From Solimonas fluminis (GTDB lineage Bacteria; Pseudomonadota; Gammaproteobacteria; Nevskiales; Nevskiaceae): 64,000 nucleotides of DNA. This document shows positions 8,690 through 18,560 of this stretch, in pieces. The translations under genes and the position numbers were made by a program. Position 1 is the stretch's first letter. Each line of letters begins with the position of its first letter. The stretch covers positions 62,001 through 126,000 of the forward strand of contig NZ_PSNW01000009.1 of assembly GCF_002930645.1 (NCBI RefSeq). Direction: 5' to 3'. The notes below the pieces were generated by a model. The model was not told where the DNA came from and did not search any database. It saw only the letters and a program-made list of their open reading frames with translations.

Positions 8690-9487
8690 TTAATGCGCGA
8701 ACAGCTTCCAGAGCATGGTCAGCGCGATGAAAATCAGCAGGCCGGCAATGGTCTTCTTGAGTGCCTTGTCGGACAGCCTGAAGCCGATGCGGCTGCCGAT
8801 CCAGATGCCGGGGATGGCGCCGATCAGCAGGAAGCCGAGCATGCTGTAGTTGACCGTGCCGATGCCGGCATGGCCGATGCCGGCGATGCCGGTGATCAGC
8901 ACCGCATGCGCCAGGTCGCTGCCGACCAGGCTGATCGGCGCGTGCCGCGGATACAGGATCAGCAGCAGCATCATGCCGATCACGCCGGCGCCGACCGAGG
9001 AGATCGTCACCAGCGCGCCGATCAGGACGCCGCAGACCACGGTCATGGCTCGCTGGCCGTCGCCGTGCAGCCAGTCCACGAAGCCGCCATGGCGGCCTTG
9101 CAGGGACCGCCACAGCCGGTCCTGGAACAGCGAGACCGTGGCCGTGACCAGCACCGCGATGGCCAGCACCAGCTTGATCAGCTGGTCCAGCTCCCTGTCG
9201 GCTCCGTGGCCGTGCAGGAACAGCAGGGTCAGCAGCGCCGCCGGCACGCTGCCGGCCGAGAGCCAGCCGACGATCTTCCAGTCCAGCGAGCCGTTGCGGC
9301 CGTGCAGGACCACGCCGAAGGCCTTGCTGATGCTGGCATAGAGCAGGTCGGTGCCGACCGCGACCGCCGGGCTGATGCCGTAGAACAGGATTAGGATCGG
9401 CGTCATCAGCGAACCGCCGCCGACGCCGGTCGCGCCGACCGCCGTGCCCACCACGAGTCCCGCCAGGGAAAAGGCCCAATCCTGCAT
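8690..9487 (-). CDS. TSUP family sulfite/sulfur anion transporter
   Basis: A 265-residue membrane protein of the TauE/SafE (TSUP) family, with about eight hydrophobic segments. It has the family-typical N-terminus (LVVGTAVGATGVGGGSLMTPILI) and an internally related second half (LIGALVTISSVGAGVIGMML). These proteins move sulfite, thiosulfate, taurine or sulfoacetate across the inner membrane. Position between cysB and cysG points to an inorganic sulfur anion. It diverges from cysB across a 101-base spacer and is followed after 9 bases by cysG. Direction of transport cannot be told from sequence. Confidence 0.88.
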   Translation of the reverse strand: MQDWAFSLAGLVVGTAVGATGVGGGSLMTPILILFYGISPAVAVGTDLLYASISKAFGVVLHGRNGSLDWKIVGWLSAGSVPAALLTLLFLHGHGADRELDQLIKLVLAIAVLVTATVSLFQDRLWRSLQGRHGGFVDWLHGDGQRAMTVVCGVLIGALVTISSVGAGVIGMMLLLILYPRHAPISLVGSDLAHAVLITGIAGIGHAGIGTVNYSMLGFLLIGAIPGIWIGSRIGFRLSDKALKKTIAGLLIFIALTMLWKLFAH

Positions 9488-9588
9488 GCTATCGCCACCA
9501 AAAGGAGCGGCAAGCTAACAGCGGCCTCTTAGCCCGCGAAAGAATTATTGGATATAGTGTTATTTCCCAATTGAATATGGGTGCGCCG
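9488..9588. promoter_or_regulatory. Divergent TSUP-cysG / cysB control region
   Basis: An A/T-rich spacer. On the plus strand a possible -10 (TATAGT, 9553-9558) has no good -35 at the right distance, which would fit an activator-dependent or autoregulated promoter. CysB commonly acts at such divergent sites. No defined CysB site is claimed. Confidence 0.35.
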
Positions 9589-10575
9589 ATGAAGCTCCGC
9601 CAGCTCCACTACATCCATGAAGTCGCCCGCCGCGGCCTCAACGTGACCGCCGCAGCCGAGGCCCTCTTCACCTCCCAGCCGGGGGTCAGCAAGCAGATCA
9701 AGCTGCTGGAGGAAGAACTGGGGGTCGATGTCTTCGTCCGCAACGGCAAGCACCTGTCGGAGGTGACACCGGCCGGCAAGCGCATCCTCGACTATACCGC
9801 CCGCCTGCTGGCGGAGGCGGAGAACATCAAGAACGTGGCCGAGGAGTTCCGCGACACCGATCGCGGCGACCTGTCCATTGCCACCACGCATACGCAGGCG
9901 CGGTACGCCCTGCCCCAGGTGATCCAGCGCTTCCGCAAGCTGTATCCCAAGGTCACCCTGCACCTGCATCAGGGCTCGCCGCCGCAGATCGCCAAGATGG
10001 CGGCCGAGGGCCAGGCGGACTTCGCCATCGCCACCGAGGCGATGCACCATTTCGACAGCCTGGTGATGCTGCCCTGCTACCAGTGGAACCGCTGCGTCTT
10101 GGTCAAGCCCAACCACCCGCTGGCCGCGATCCGCAAACTGACCCTCAAGGACGTGGCGCAGTACCCCATCGTCACCTACACCTTCGGCTTCACCGGCCGC
10201 TCCAAGCTGGACCAGGCCTTCGCCGCGCGCGGGCTGAAGCCGGACGTGGTCCTGACCGCGGTGGACGCCGACGTCATCAAGACCTACGTGCGCCTCGACA
10301 TGGGCGTGGGCATCATCGCCAACATGGCCTACGACGAGCGGGCAGACAAGGATCTGAAGCGGCTTTCGGCGAACCACCTGTTCGAGCCCAGCGTGACCCA
10401 TATCGGCTTCCGGCGCGGCATGTTCCTGCGCCGCTACATGTATGATTTCATGTCTGTTTTTGCCGAACACCTGACACATGAGCTGGTCGATGAACTGACC
10501 GGCATCGCCGACCACGAGGCGCGCATGCAGCGCACCCAGCAGTTGATCGACCCGGCCGCCCTGCCCGAATCCTGA
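9589..10575 (+). CDS. cysB: LysR family regulator of sulfur assimilation, CysB
   Basis: A 328-residue LysR-type regulator. The ATG at 9589 begins MKLRQLHYIHEVARRG, which aligns with the CysB N-terminus. The helix-turn-helix covers NVTAAAEALFTSQPGVSKQI, and a co-inducer-binding domain follows, with TTHTQARYALPQV and YPIVTYTFGFTGRSKLD characteristic of CysB/Cbl. Length is close to E. coli CysB (324). An in-frame ATG four codons upstream (9577) is possible. It sits between its likely targets, the TSUP-cysG unit and the sulfite reductase operon. The usual inducer is O-acetyl- or N-acetylserine. Confidence 0.95.
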   Translation: MKLRQLHYIHEVARRGLNVTAAAEALFTSQPGVSKQIKLLEEELGVDVFVRNGKHLSEVTPAGKRILDYTARLLAEAENIKNVAEEFRDTDRGDLSIATTHTQARYALPQVIQRFRKLYPKVTLHLHQGSPPQIAKMAAEGQADFAIATEAMHHFDSLVMLPCYQWNRCVLVKPNHPLAAIRKLTLKDVAQYPIVTYTFGFTGRSKLDQAFAARGLKPDVVLTAVDADVIKTYVRLDMGVGIIANMAYDERADKDLKRLSANHLFEPSVTHIGFRRGMFLRRYMYDFMSVFAEHLTHELVDELTGIADHEARMQRTQQLIDPAALPES

Positions 10576-10599
10576 GCGCCGGCGGCGATGCCCGCCATG

Positions 10600-10628
10600 T
10601 CCGGTTATAACGCCGGGCCTGTTATAAT
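10600..10628 (+). promoter_or_regulatory. Probable cysI promoter
   Basis: A perfect TATAAT lies at 10623-10628 within a GC-rich region. Seventeen bases upstream is TCCGGT, a poor -35. A related GGTTATAA sits at 10603-10610. A strong -10 with a weak -35 suits dependence on an activator such as CysB. The leader to the ATG at 10662 is short. Confidence 0.55.
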
Positions 10629-10661
10629 TTTGGGCTCGCTACCGCGCTTTCTGAGGCAGGC

Positions 10662-12332
10662 ATGTACCGTTACGATTCTTTCGACCAGCAGCTGGTGGAT
10701 GACCGCGTCGCGCAGTTCCGCGGCCAGACCCAGCGTTTCCTCGCCGGCCAGCTCCCCGAGGACGAGTTCCGCAGCCTGCGCCTGCGCAATGGACTGTACA
10801 TCCAGCGCTTTGCGCCGATGCTGCGGGTCAGCATTCCCTATGGCCTGATCTCGTCGAAGCAGATGCGCATGCTGGGCCACATCGCCCGCAAGTACGACAA
10901 GAACTACGGCCACTTCACCACCCGCCAGAACATCCAGTACAACTGGCCGAAGCTGGAACAGGTGCCCGACATCCTGGCGGACCTGGCCAGCGTGCAGATG
11001 CACGCGATCCAGACCTCCGGCAACTGCATCCGCAACATCACCACGGATCACCTGGCCGGCGCCGCCGCCGACGAGCTGGTGGACCCGCGCCCGTACTGCG
11101 AGATCACCCGCCAGTGGGCCACGTTCCACCCCGAGTTCAACTGGCTGCCGCGCAAGTTCAAGATCGCCTTCTGCGCCACCGAGACCGACCGCGCCGCCAC
11201 GCGCCTGCACGACATCGGCGTGTTCATCGTGCGCAATGCCCAAGGCGAACTGGGCTACGCGATCTACGCCGGCGGCGGCCTCGGCCGCACGCCGATCGTG
11301 GCGCCGAAGATCCGCGACTTCCTGCCCGAACTGGACCTGCTGTCCTACCTCGAGGCGATCCTGCGCGTGTACAACCGCCTGGGCCGGCGCGACAACATGT
11401 ACAAGGCGCGCATCAAGATCCTGGTCAAGGAAACCGGGCCGGCGAAGTTCACCGAACTGGTGGAGGCGGAGTGGGCCAAGATCCGCGACGGCGAGCTCAA
11501 GCTCACCGCCGCCGACTTCGACCGGATCCGCCAGCACTTCGACGAGCATCCGTATGCGGCCGACGCCGACGCCGATGCCAGCTTCGATGCCGCGGTGGCG
11601 GCCGACTCCGCCTTCGCCGCCTTCGTGAAGCGCAACGTCAAGGCCCACCGGGTGCCCGGCTACAAGGTCGTGTTCGTGTCGCTGAAGGCGCCCGGCGTCG
11701 CCCCGGGCGACATCACCGCCGAGCAGATGGAGTTGGTGGCGCAGCTGGCCGACGACTACAGCTTCAGCGAGATCCGCTCCACGCACGACCAGAACCTGGT
11801 GCTGGCCGAGGTGCGCCAGCAGGACGTCTACGCGGTGTGGAAGGCGCTCAAGGCGCACAACCTCGCCACGCCGAACATCGGCCTGCTGACCGACCTGATC
11901 TGCTGCCCGGGCCTGGATTTTTGCTCGCTGGCCAACGCCGGTTCCATCGGCGTGTCCGACGAGATCACCGATGCCTTCGAGTCGATGGACGACCTCTACG
12001 ACATCGGCGAGATGAAGATCAAGATGTCGGGCTGCATGAACGGCTGCGGCCACCACACCGTCGGCCATATCGGCATCCTCGGCGTCGACAAGAAGGGCGA
12101 GGAGTGGTACCAGGTGACGCTCGGCGGCTCCGCCGAGAACGACGCCACGCTCGGCGACCGCACCGGCCCCTCCTTCGACCGCGCGCACATCGTGCAGGCG
12201 GTGGAACGCATCATCGAGGTCTACCTCGAGCAGCGCAGCAGCGAGGATGAAACCTTCCTGAAGACCTATCGCCGTATCGGCATGGCGCCGTTCAAGGCCC
12301 GCCTGTACGCCGACGAAGCGGTGGCGGCATGA
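10662..12332 (+). CDS. cysI: Siroheme/[4Fe-4S] sulfite (or nitrite) reductase, CysI-type
   Basis: A 556-residue enzyme for six-electron reduction of sulfite to sulfide (or nitrite to ammonia). The four cluster cysteines are visible: C415 and C421 in CCPGLDFC, and C458 and C462 in SGCMNGCGHH. Siroheme-contact sequences include HFTTRQNIQYNW and TSGNCIRNITTD. The setting (cysB upstream, DUF934 downstream, cysG nearby) argues for sulfite as the assimilatory substrate. No flavoprotein CysJ is adjacent, so electrons may come from ferredoxin or an unlinked reductase. Its stop overlaps the next start by four bases. Confidence 0.92.
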   Translation: MYRYDSFDQQLVDDRVAQFRGQTQRFLAGQLPEDEFRSLRLRNGLYIQRFAPMLRVSIPYGLISSKQMRMLGHIARKYDKNYGHFTTRQNIQYNWPKLEQVPDILADLASVQMHAIQTSGNCIRNITTDHLAGAAADELVDPRPYCEITRQWATFHPEFNWLPRKFKIAFCATETDRAATRLHDIGVFIVRNAQGELGYAIYAGGGLGRTPIVAPKIRDFLPELDLLSYLEAILRVYNRLGRRDNMYKARIKILVKETGPAKFTELVEAEWAKIRDGELKLTAADFDRIRQHFDEHPYAADADADASFDAAVAADSAFAAFVKRNVKAHRVPGYKVVFVSLKAPGVAPGDITAEQMELVAQLADDYSFSEIRSTHDQNLVLAEVRQQDVYAVWKALKAHNLATPNIGLLTDLICCPGLDFCSLANAGSIGVSDEITDAFESMDDLYDIGEMKIKMSGCMNGCGHHTVGHIGILGVDKKGEEWYQVTLGGSAENDATLGDRTGPSFDRAHIVQAVERIIEVYLEQRSSEDETFLKTYRRIGMAPFKARLYADEAVAA

Positions 12333-12829
12333 GCCTCAACCTGATCCGCGACCGCCAGCTGGTCGCGCACGACTACCCCCTGCTGGCGGACGACGCCGCC
12401 CTGCCCGCCTCCGGCACGCTCACCGTGACGCTGGCGCGCTGGCGCCAGGACGGCGAGGCCCTGCGGGCCCCGGGCCTGGCAGTCGGGGTGCGCATCCCCA
12501 ACACGGTGGACGTGGCGGATGTCTGGGCCGAGGTCTCCGACCGCCCCATGATCAACCTGGAGTTCCCCGGCTTCGCCGACGGCCGCGCCTACTCGCAGGC
12601 CCGCGTGCTGCGCGACCGCTACGGTTACCGCGGCGAAATCCGCGCCAGCGGCGGTGCCGTGGTGCGCGACCAGCTGCACGGCATGGCCCGCTGCGGCATC
12701 AACGCCTTCGAGCTGCGCCCGGACCAGGACCCGCAGGTCTGCCTCGGCGCCTTCGAGGACTTCGGCCTGGCCTACCAGCCGGCCGCGGACCACGTGACGC
12801 CGGTCCTGCGCCTGCGCGGCCGGCGGTAG
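12329..12829 (+). CDS. DUF934 family protein, sulfite reductase partner
   Basis: A 166-residue cytoplasmic protein of the DUF934 family (RVLRDRYGYRGEIRASGGAV, then DQLHGMARCGINAFELR). Such genes are repeatedly found directly after nitrite/sulfite reductase genes in proteobacteria and are often labelled as putative oxidoreductases, though a biochemical role is not established as far as I know. Start and upstream stop overlap as ATGA, so expression is coupled to cysI. A single conserved-looking cysteine in GMARCGIN and one in PQVCLG are present; no cofactor motif is evident. Confidence 0.88.
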   Translation: MSLNLIRDRQLVAHDYPLLADDAALPASGTLTVTLARWRQDGEALRAPGLAVGVRIPNTVDVADVWAEVSDRPMINLEFPGFADGRAYSQARVLRDRYGYRGEIRASGGAVVRDQLHGMARCGINAFELRPDQDPQVCLGAFEDFGLAYQPAADHVTPVLRLRGRR

Positions 12830-13072
12830 CCTTCCGGAACCCGTCTCAAAACGTGAGCTGCCGCACAGCGGCGGACCCGTCAGTCGATCTACATTCCTCA
12901 CCGGCTTGGCGGTCTTCGCTGTTGAGCCTGCGAGGAGCTCAGCGAGCAAGCATTCAAAACAGCCAATTTAGGGCTTGTAATCAGTGGGATAAGCCTCTAG
13001 AGTTGCGCTGTCGCGGTGCACAAAACCGGCTGCAATCGTAGCCTCGAGCCATTATCACGGGGATTTATGCTT

Positions 13073-13831
13073 ATGAATTTCAATAAAAAGTTTTTCTTCG
13101 CAGCCAGCGCACTGATGGCCGCCAGCACGCCCGCCCTCGCTCAGGTCGAATCGGCCAGCGCCGCTGCCGCGTTCAAGGGCGTTGCCTCCCCCTCCCTGCA
13201 GGTCCCGACGGCGTTCGGCGCCAGCTGGGGCGGCGTGGGCTTCGGCGTCTACGGCCAGACCTGCGATTGCAACAACGACGACGCGGACGGCTCCTTCGGC
13301 GTTGCGGTCGGCCTGGGTGACGCGGACAAGTACGTCGGCCTTGAAGTGGCTGCCGCCTCGTCCTCGCTGTTCGGCGACAAGGGCAGCGGCGACAGCTTCG
13401 GCGAAGTCGGCGCCTTCGGCCTGAAGCTGCACACCAACCTGCCGGGCGATGCCTCCTTCGCCGTCGGCGTGACCGGCACCGGCCGCTGGGGCGACAACAA
13501 CCCGAACCGCTCCAGCGTCTACGCTGCCGCGGCCAAGTTCTTCGACCTGGGCCCGGTGGCCTCGATCGTGAACATCGGCATCGGCGACGGCATCTTCAAC
13601 GAGCCGGGCGACACCGGCGCCAACCTGTTCGGCTCGGTCGGCGTGTACTTCACCCCGCAGATCGCGCTGATCGCCGAGCACACCGGCCGCTTCACCAATG
13701 CCGGCGTGTCGTTCGCTCCCTTCAAGGCCTTCCCGCTCACGGTCACGGTCGGCGGCACCAACCTCGGCGAGCGCTACGGCGCCGACGCCGAAGTCGCCGT
13801 TGCCGTCGGTTACGGTATCAACTTCAAGTAA
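13073..13831 (+). CDS. Exported beta-rich protein, possible small outer-membrane barrel
   Basis: About 252 residues. The signal peptide is clear (KKFFFAASALMAASTPALAQ). The mature chain has alternating Gly/aromatic strands such as WGGVGFGVYG, GSFGVAVGLG and SFAVGVTGTGRW, and ends VAVAVGYGINFK. The pattern suggests a barrel of eight or more strands, but the last residue is Lys rather than an aromatic. A TCDCNNDDADG segment near residue 65 could be a disulfide or metal-binding loop. The ATG at 13073 is nine bases from GGGGA; another ATG at 13067 is possible. It is followed after 26 bases by a gene for a small exported peptide. The family is not recognised. Confidence 0.75.
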   Translation: MNFNKKFFFAASALMAASTPALAQVESASAAAAFKGVASPSLQVPTAFGASWGGVGFGVYGQTCDCNNDDADGSFGVAVGLGDADKYVGLEVAAASSSLFGDKGSGDSFGEVGAFGLKLHTNLPGDASFAVGVTGTGRWGDNNPNRSSVYAAAAKFFDLGPVASIVNIGIGDGIFNEPGDTGANLFGSVGVYFTPQIALIAEHTGRFTNAGVSFAPFKAFPLTVTVGGTNLGERYGADAEVAVAVGYGINFK

Positions 13832-13857
13832 GGCCGCAAGGCCCAGGAGTCACTCTC

Positions 13858-14073
13858 ATGCGTAAGATGATCACGGTTGTTGCACTGGCGGCGATGGGCT
13901 TTTCCGCTCCGGGCTTCGCCCAGAGCGGCACCAGCGGCACCAGCGGCAGCGCTGGCTTGGGCATCGACCTGGCGGGCATCACCGTCTCGGTGACCGCCAA
14001 CCCCTACATCACCACCCAGAACCTGGGCCCGGTCGTGGCCCTGATCAAGTGGGGCAGCAACAAGTCGAACTAA
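13858..14073 (+). CDS. Small exported peptide (71 residues), unknown function
   Basis: A 71-residue precursor with a good signal peptide (KMITVVALAAMGFSAPGFAQ). The mature peptide is about 49 residues, starting with a Ser/Gly/Thr repeat (SGTSGTSGSAG). A hydrophobic segment (GIDLAGITVSVTANPYITTQ) and a basic tail (KWGSNKSN) follow. AGGAG lies seven bases before the ATG, and a strong terminator follows. It is evidently co-transcribed with the beta-rich protein gene upstream. No cysteines are present after cleavage. I recognise no family; an accessory subunit or a secreted peptide are both possible. Confidence 0.7.
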   Translation: MRKMITVVALAAMGFSAPGFAQSGTSGTSGSAGLGIDLAGITVSVTANPYITTQNLGPVVALIKWGSNKSN

Positions 14074-14116
14074 GCTCTGGCGCATAGTCAGCAGCCCGCT
14101 GGCCTTGGCCAGCAAC

Positions 14117-14149
14117 GAAAAGCCCCCGGAATCGGGGGCTTTTCTGTTT
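14117..14149 (+). terminator. Rho-independent terminator after the exported-peptide gene
   Basis: A perfect stem (GAAAAGCCCCCG / CGGGGGCTTTTC, loop AAT-type) is followed by CTGTTTTT. It ends the 13073-14073 transcript and could also act on serS transcription from the other side. Confidence 0.85.
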
Positions 14150-14252
14150 TTCGGATGACCGTTACGGCGGCCCGCACCCGGCAGAACCTGCGGCAGGGCG
14201 GCAGAGGCCCACGCCCGGCCCCGCCACGGTCCGATCGCGCTCCGGCGCCCGC

Positions 14253-15968
<1,716 letters not shown>

Positions 15969-15972
<4 letters not shown>

Positions 15973-17387
15973 GATCCGGAGCCCTTCTTCGCCGCCCGCA
16001 GCTGCTCCAGCTTCTCGGCAATCTTGATCTCGAAGCCACGTCGCACCGGCTGGTAGAACTCGGTGCCGCGCAAGCGGTCCGGCAGGTACTGCTGGCCTGC
16101 CGCATGGCCGCCCGCTTCGTCATGGTCGTAGCGATAGCCCTCGCCGTAGCCAAGATCCTTCATCATCCTGGTGGGCGCGTTGCGGATGTGCAGGGGCACC
16201 TCCAGCGATCCTGTCTGCTCCACTACCGCGCGCGCCGCGTTGTAGGCGGTGTAGACGGCGTTGCTCTTGGGGGCCACCGCCAGGTAGACCACGGCCTGCG
16301 CGATCGCGAGTTCCCCTTCCGGGCTGCCCAGCCGCTCATAGGTATCCCAGGCTTCCAGGCAAAGGCCCTGGGCCCGCAGGTCGGCGAGCCCTACGTCCTC
16401 CACCGCCATGCGCGTCACCCGCCGCATCAGGTAGCCGGGATCGGCGCCGCCATCGAGCATGCGCGCCAGCCAGTACAGGGCACCGTCCGGATCGCTGCCG
16501 CGTACGGACTTGTGCAGGGCCGAGATCTGGTCGTAGAAATTCTCGCCCTGCTTGTCGAAGCGGCGGAAGCCCCTGCCGATCAGCCGCTCCAGCAGCGCGT
16601 CATCGCGGGAAGCCTCGGCGCGCGACAGTTCCACCGCCGTCTCCAGCAGGATCAGCGAGCGCCGTGCGTCGCCGTCGGCGGCTTCGGCGATGCGCCGCAG
16701 CCAGCTTTCCGGGATCGCCTCCTGGCCTGTGCCCAGGCCGCGCTCTGCATCCGCCAGGGCACGGCGCAGCAGATCCAGGATCGCCGGTTCGTCCAGCGCG
16801 CGCAGCACGAAGACGCGCAGCCGCGACAGCAGCGCCGCATTGAGTTCGAAGGAAGGGTTCTCCGTGGTGGCGCCGACCAGCACGACCGTGCCGTCCTCCA
16901 CGAAGGGCAGCAGCGCGTCCTGCTGCCCCTTGTTGAAACGATGGATCTCGTCGATGAACAGCAGGGTGCGCCGCGGCGTCAGTCCGCGCAGCTCCGCCTG
17001 CGCCGCGGCCATCGCCTCGCGGATGTCCTTGACGCCCGCCAGCACCGCCGACAGCGTCAGGAACTGCGCGTCGCTGTGCTGGGCGATCAACCGCGCCAGC
17101 GTGGTCTTGCCGACGCCCGGCGGCCCCCAGAACACCATGGAGGGAATACTGCCCGCCTCCAGCAGCACGCGCAGCGGCGCCCCGGGCCCCAGCAGGTGAT
17201 CCTGGCCGAAGACCTCGTCCAGCGTCCGTGGACGCATGCGCTCCGCCAGCGGGTGAGTCGGATGAGGCCGACGCCCAGTGGACGTCGGCCCCGACGAACG
17301 CCCAGCCATGGATGGCTGGGCAGGGGGGGGCTCAGACGCGCCGCTGTCGCGCCATGGACGGCCACCCTGCTCTTCTGGCCCGCTCAT
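15969..17387 (-). CDS. rarA: Replication-associated recombination protein RarA (MgsA), AAA+ ATPase
   Basis: A 472-residue clamp-loader-like AAA+ ATPase acting at stalled replication forks. Walker A is GPPGVGKTTLARL (residues about 89-101) and Walker B is LFIDEIHRFNKGQQD; the C-terminal oligomerisation region (MLDGGADPGYLMRRVTRMA) is intact. The conserved core starts at PLAERMRPRTLDEVFGQ near residue 47. The first 45 residues are a Pro/Ser/Gly-rich extension encoded by DNA containing a dispersed palindromic repeat (17300-17321). The ATG at 17387 overlaps the lolA stop (ATGA). If that start is used, the repeat is translated. Confidence 0.93.
17300..17361. repeat. Dispersed palindromic repeat inside the 5' end of rarA
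   Basis: A perfect palindrome with arms GCCCAGCCAT / ATGGCTGGGC around a GG centre lies at 17300-17321. A weaker copy of the core (GCCATGGACGGC) is at 17350-17361. The same CCATGGATGG-type centre recurs at 18158-18210, 23409-23471 and 49890-49901 with different but still pairing arms. Confidence 0.7.
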
Positions 17388-18007
17388 CCGCCCCCGTCCA
17401 CCACTTCCGCGCCCTTGGGCGGGGTGAAGCTGAACTGTGCCGCGTCGATCTTCGGATTGGTCTTGATCGCCGTGAAGCGGATATCGGTCTTGCCGCCCAG
17501 TTGGTCATGGAAGCGCATACGCTGTGGCACGCCATTGCTGAGCCACAGCTCGATCGACTTGAAATCGCCATCCTGGCTCTTGGGCAACAGGCGCACGATG
17601 CTGGCGCCGTTCTCGCTGCCGCCGTCCTGCAGCGTGTACGCATCACCCAACAGCGCCTTCTGCGACAGCAGAGCCGCCGGCGTGCCGCTGAGCGCCTGCT
17701 CCGCCGACCGCACCGTCACCTGCGCCAGGTCCGGGTCATAGAGGTAGATCTTCTTGCCGTCGCAGACCATCAGCTGCGCGTACGGCTTCTCATAGGTCCA
17801 GCGGAACTTGCCAGGCCGCGACAGAGCGATCTTGCCCGAACTCGTGCCCGTGACCTTGCCGGCTTCATCCGACTGCACCTGGCTGAAGTCCGCCGTCAGC
17901 GTCTGCACGCCATCCACGAACTTGCGCAGCGTGGTCTGGGGGTCTTCCGCGTGGGCAGGCAGGATAGAGGCCAGGCCCAGGAGGGCGGCGAAGAGGCGAA
18001 GCTTCAT
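17384..18007 (-). CDS. lolA: Outer-membrane lipoprotein carrier LolA
   Basis: A 207-residue periplasmic chaperone carrying lipoproteins from LolCDE to LolB. The signal peptide is KLRLFAALLGLASILPAHAE. The mature chain shows the LolA pattern: TADFSQVQSDEAG, GKIALSRPGKFRWTYEKPY, GKKIYLYDPDLAQVTVR and the C-terminal IRFTAIKTNP. The start at 18007 is chosen because it gives a compact signal peptide; an in-frame ATG ten codons earlier is less likely. It is separated from ftsK by 553 bases of repeat-rich DNA, longer than usual for this pair. Confidence 0.95.
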   Translation of the reverse strand: MKLRLFAALLGLASILPAHAEDPQTTLRKFVDGVQTLTADFSQVQSDEAGKVTGTSSGKIALSRPGKFRWTYEKPYAQLMVCDGKKIYLYDPDLAQVTVRSAEQALSGTPAALLSQKALLGDAYTLQDGGSENGASIVRLLPKSQDGDFKSIELWLSNGVPQRMRFHDQLGGKTDIRFTAIKTNPKIDAAQFSFTPPKGAEVVDGGG

Positions 18008-18560
18008 GGTGGTGAATCCGTTCAAAAATGACATCTCCAGTATGCGAGGAGGGGCTGAATCGGTTCTGAACCTCGGGTCTTGGTGAGCGTAGCGAATGCT
18101 TTTGATGTCGGGTCCCATTGTGCGAGTGCCTGCGCGGGGGGCGGGCGCAGGGTCGAGCCGGGCATGGATGCCCGGCCGAGGACACGCAGGCCATGGATGG
18201 CCTGTGTGTCCGACCCGTCGCGCCTGAGCATCGCGCAGGTTGCCCCGCTTCAGCGGGGCCGCTCGCACCTGGGTGTGCTTTCTTTGGTTACTCGCCCCCA
18301 GGCGAAACCAACCCTCAGAGTCTCACTGCACCTGAGCGGCCTCAGGGCCGCCACCCCTCTCCCAGCCCCTCTCCCACAAGGGGAGAAGGAGTCGATTGCG
18401 GACGCGATCCCTCTGGCGAATATTTTATCGCGAGGTGGGGTAAACACCTAACGGAATTCCGTTTTTCTGCGAACTGTTGCGCGCCCCTCGATACACCGCT
18501 ACGCGGCACTCGGGGTGAACGGTCTGGCTAGATCGCAGGGAAAAGCGACGGCTACTCTGG
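18008..18560. repeat. Repeat-rich spacer between ftsK and lolA, no gene
   Basis: No coding frame here has family resemblance or consistent codon use. The stretch is a mosaic: palindrome CCGGGCATGGATGCCCGG (18158-18175); a longer hairpin at 18181-18210 with 14-base arms and one mismatch around the same GG centre; a CTTTCTTTGGTTACT segment near 18281 (its complement resembles GAAACCAAAG near 24670 and 24773); a CCTCTCCC...GGGGAGAAGG inverted repeat near 18355-18391; and TCGATACACCGCTACGCGGC followed by ACTCGGGGTGAACGG near 18488-18523, resembling intergenic repeats widespread in proteobacteria. Confidence 0.7.
18158..18210. repeat. Two adjacent CCATGGATGG-type palindromes
   Basis: 18158-18175 has arms CCGGGCAT / ATGCCCGG. 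18181-18210 has arms GACACGCAGGCCAT / ATGGCCTGTGTGTC with a single wobble-compatible mismatch. Both share a GG centre flanked by AT. Arm sequences differ, but pairing is kept. Confidence 0.75.

Noticed and set aside
18080-18531. Overlapping plus-strand open frames in the ftsK-lolA spacer
   Set aside because: They cross palindromic repeats, overlap each other in different frames, and have no ribosome-binding site or similarity to known proteins.
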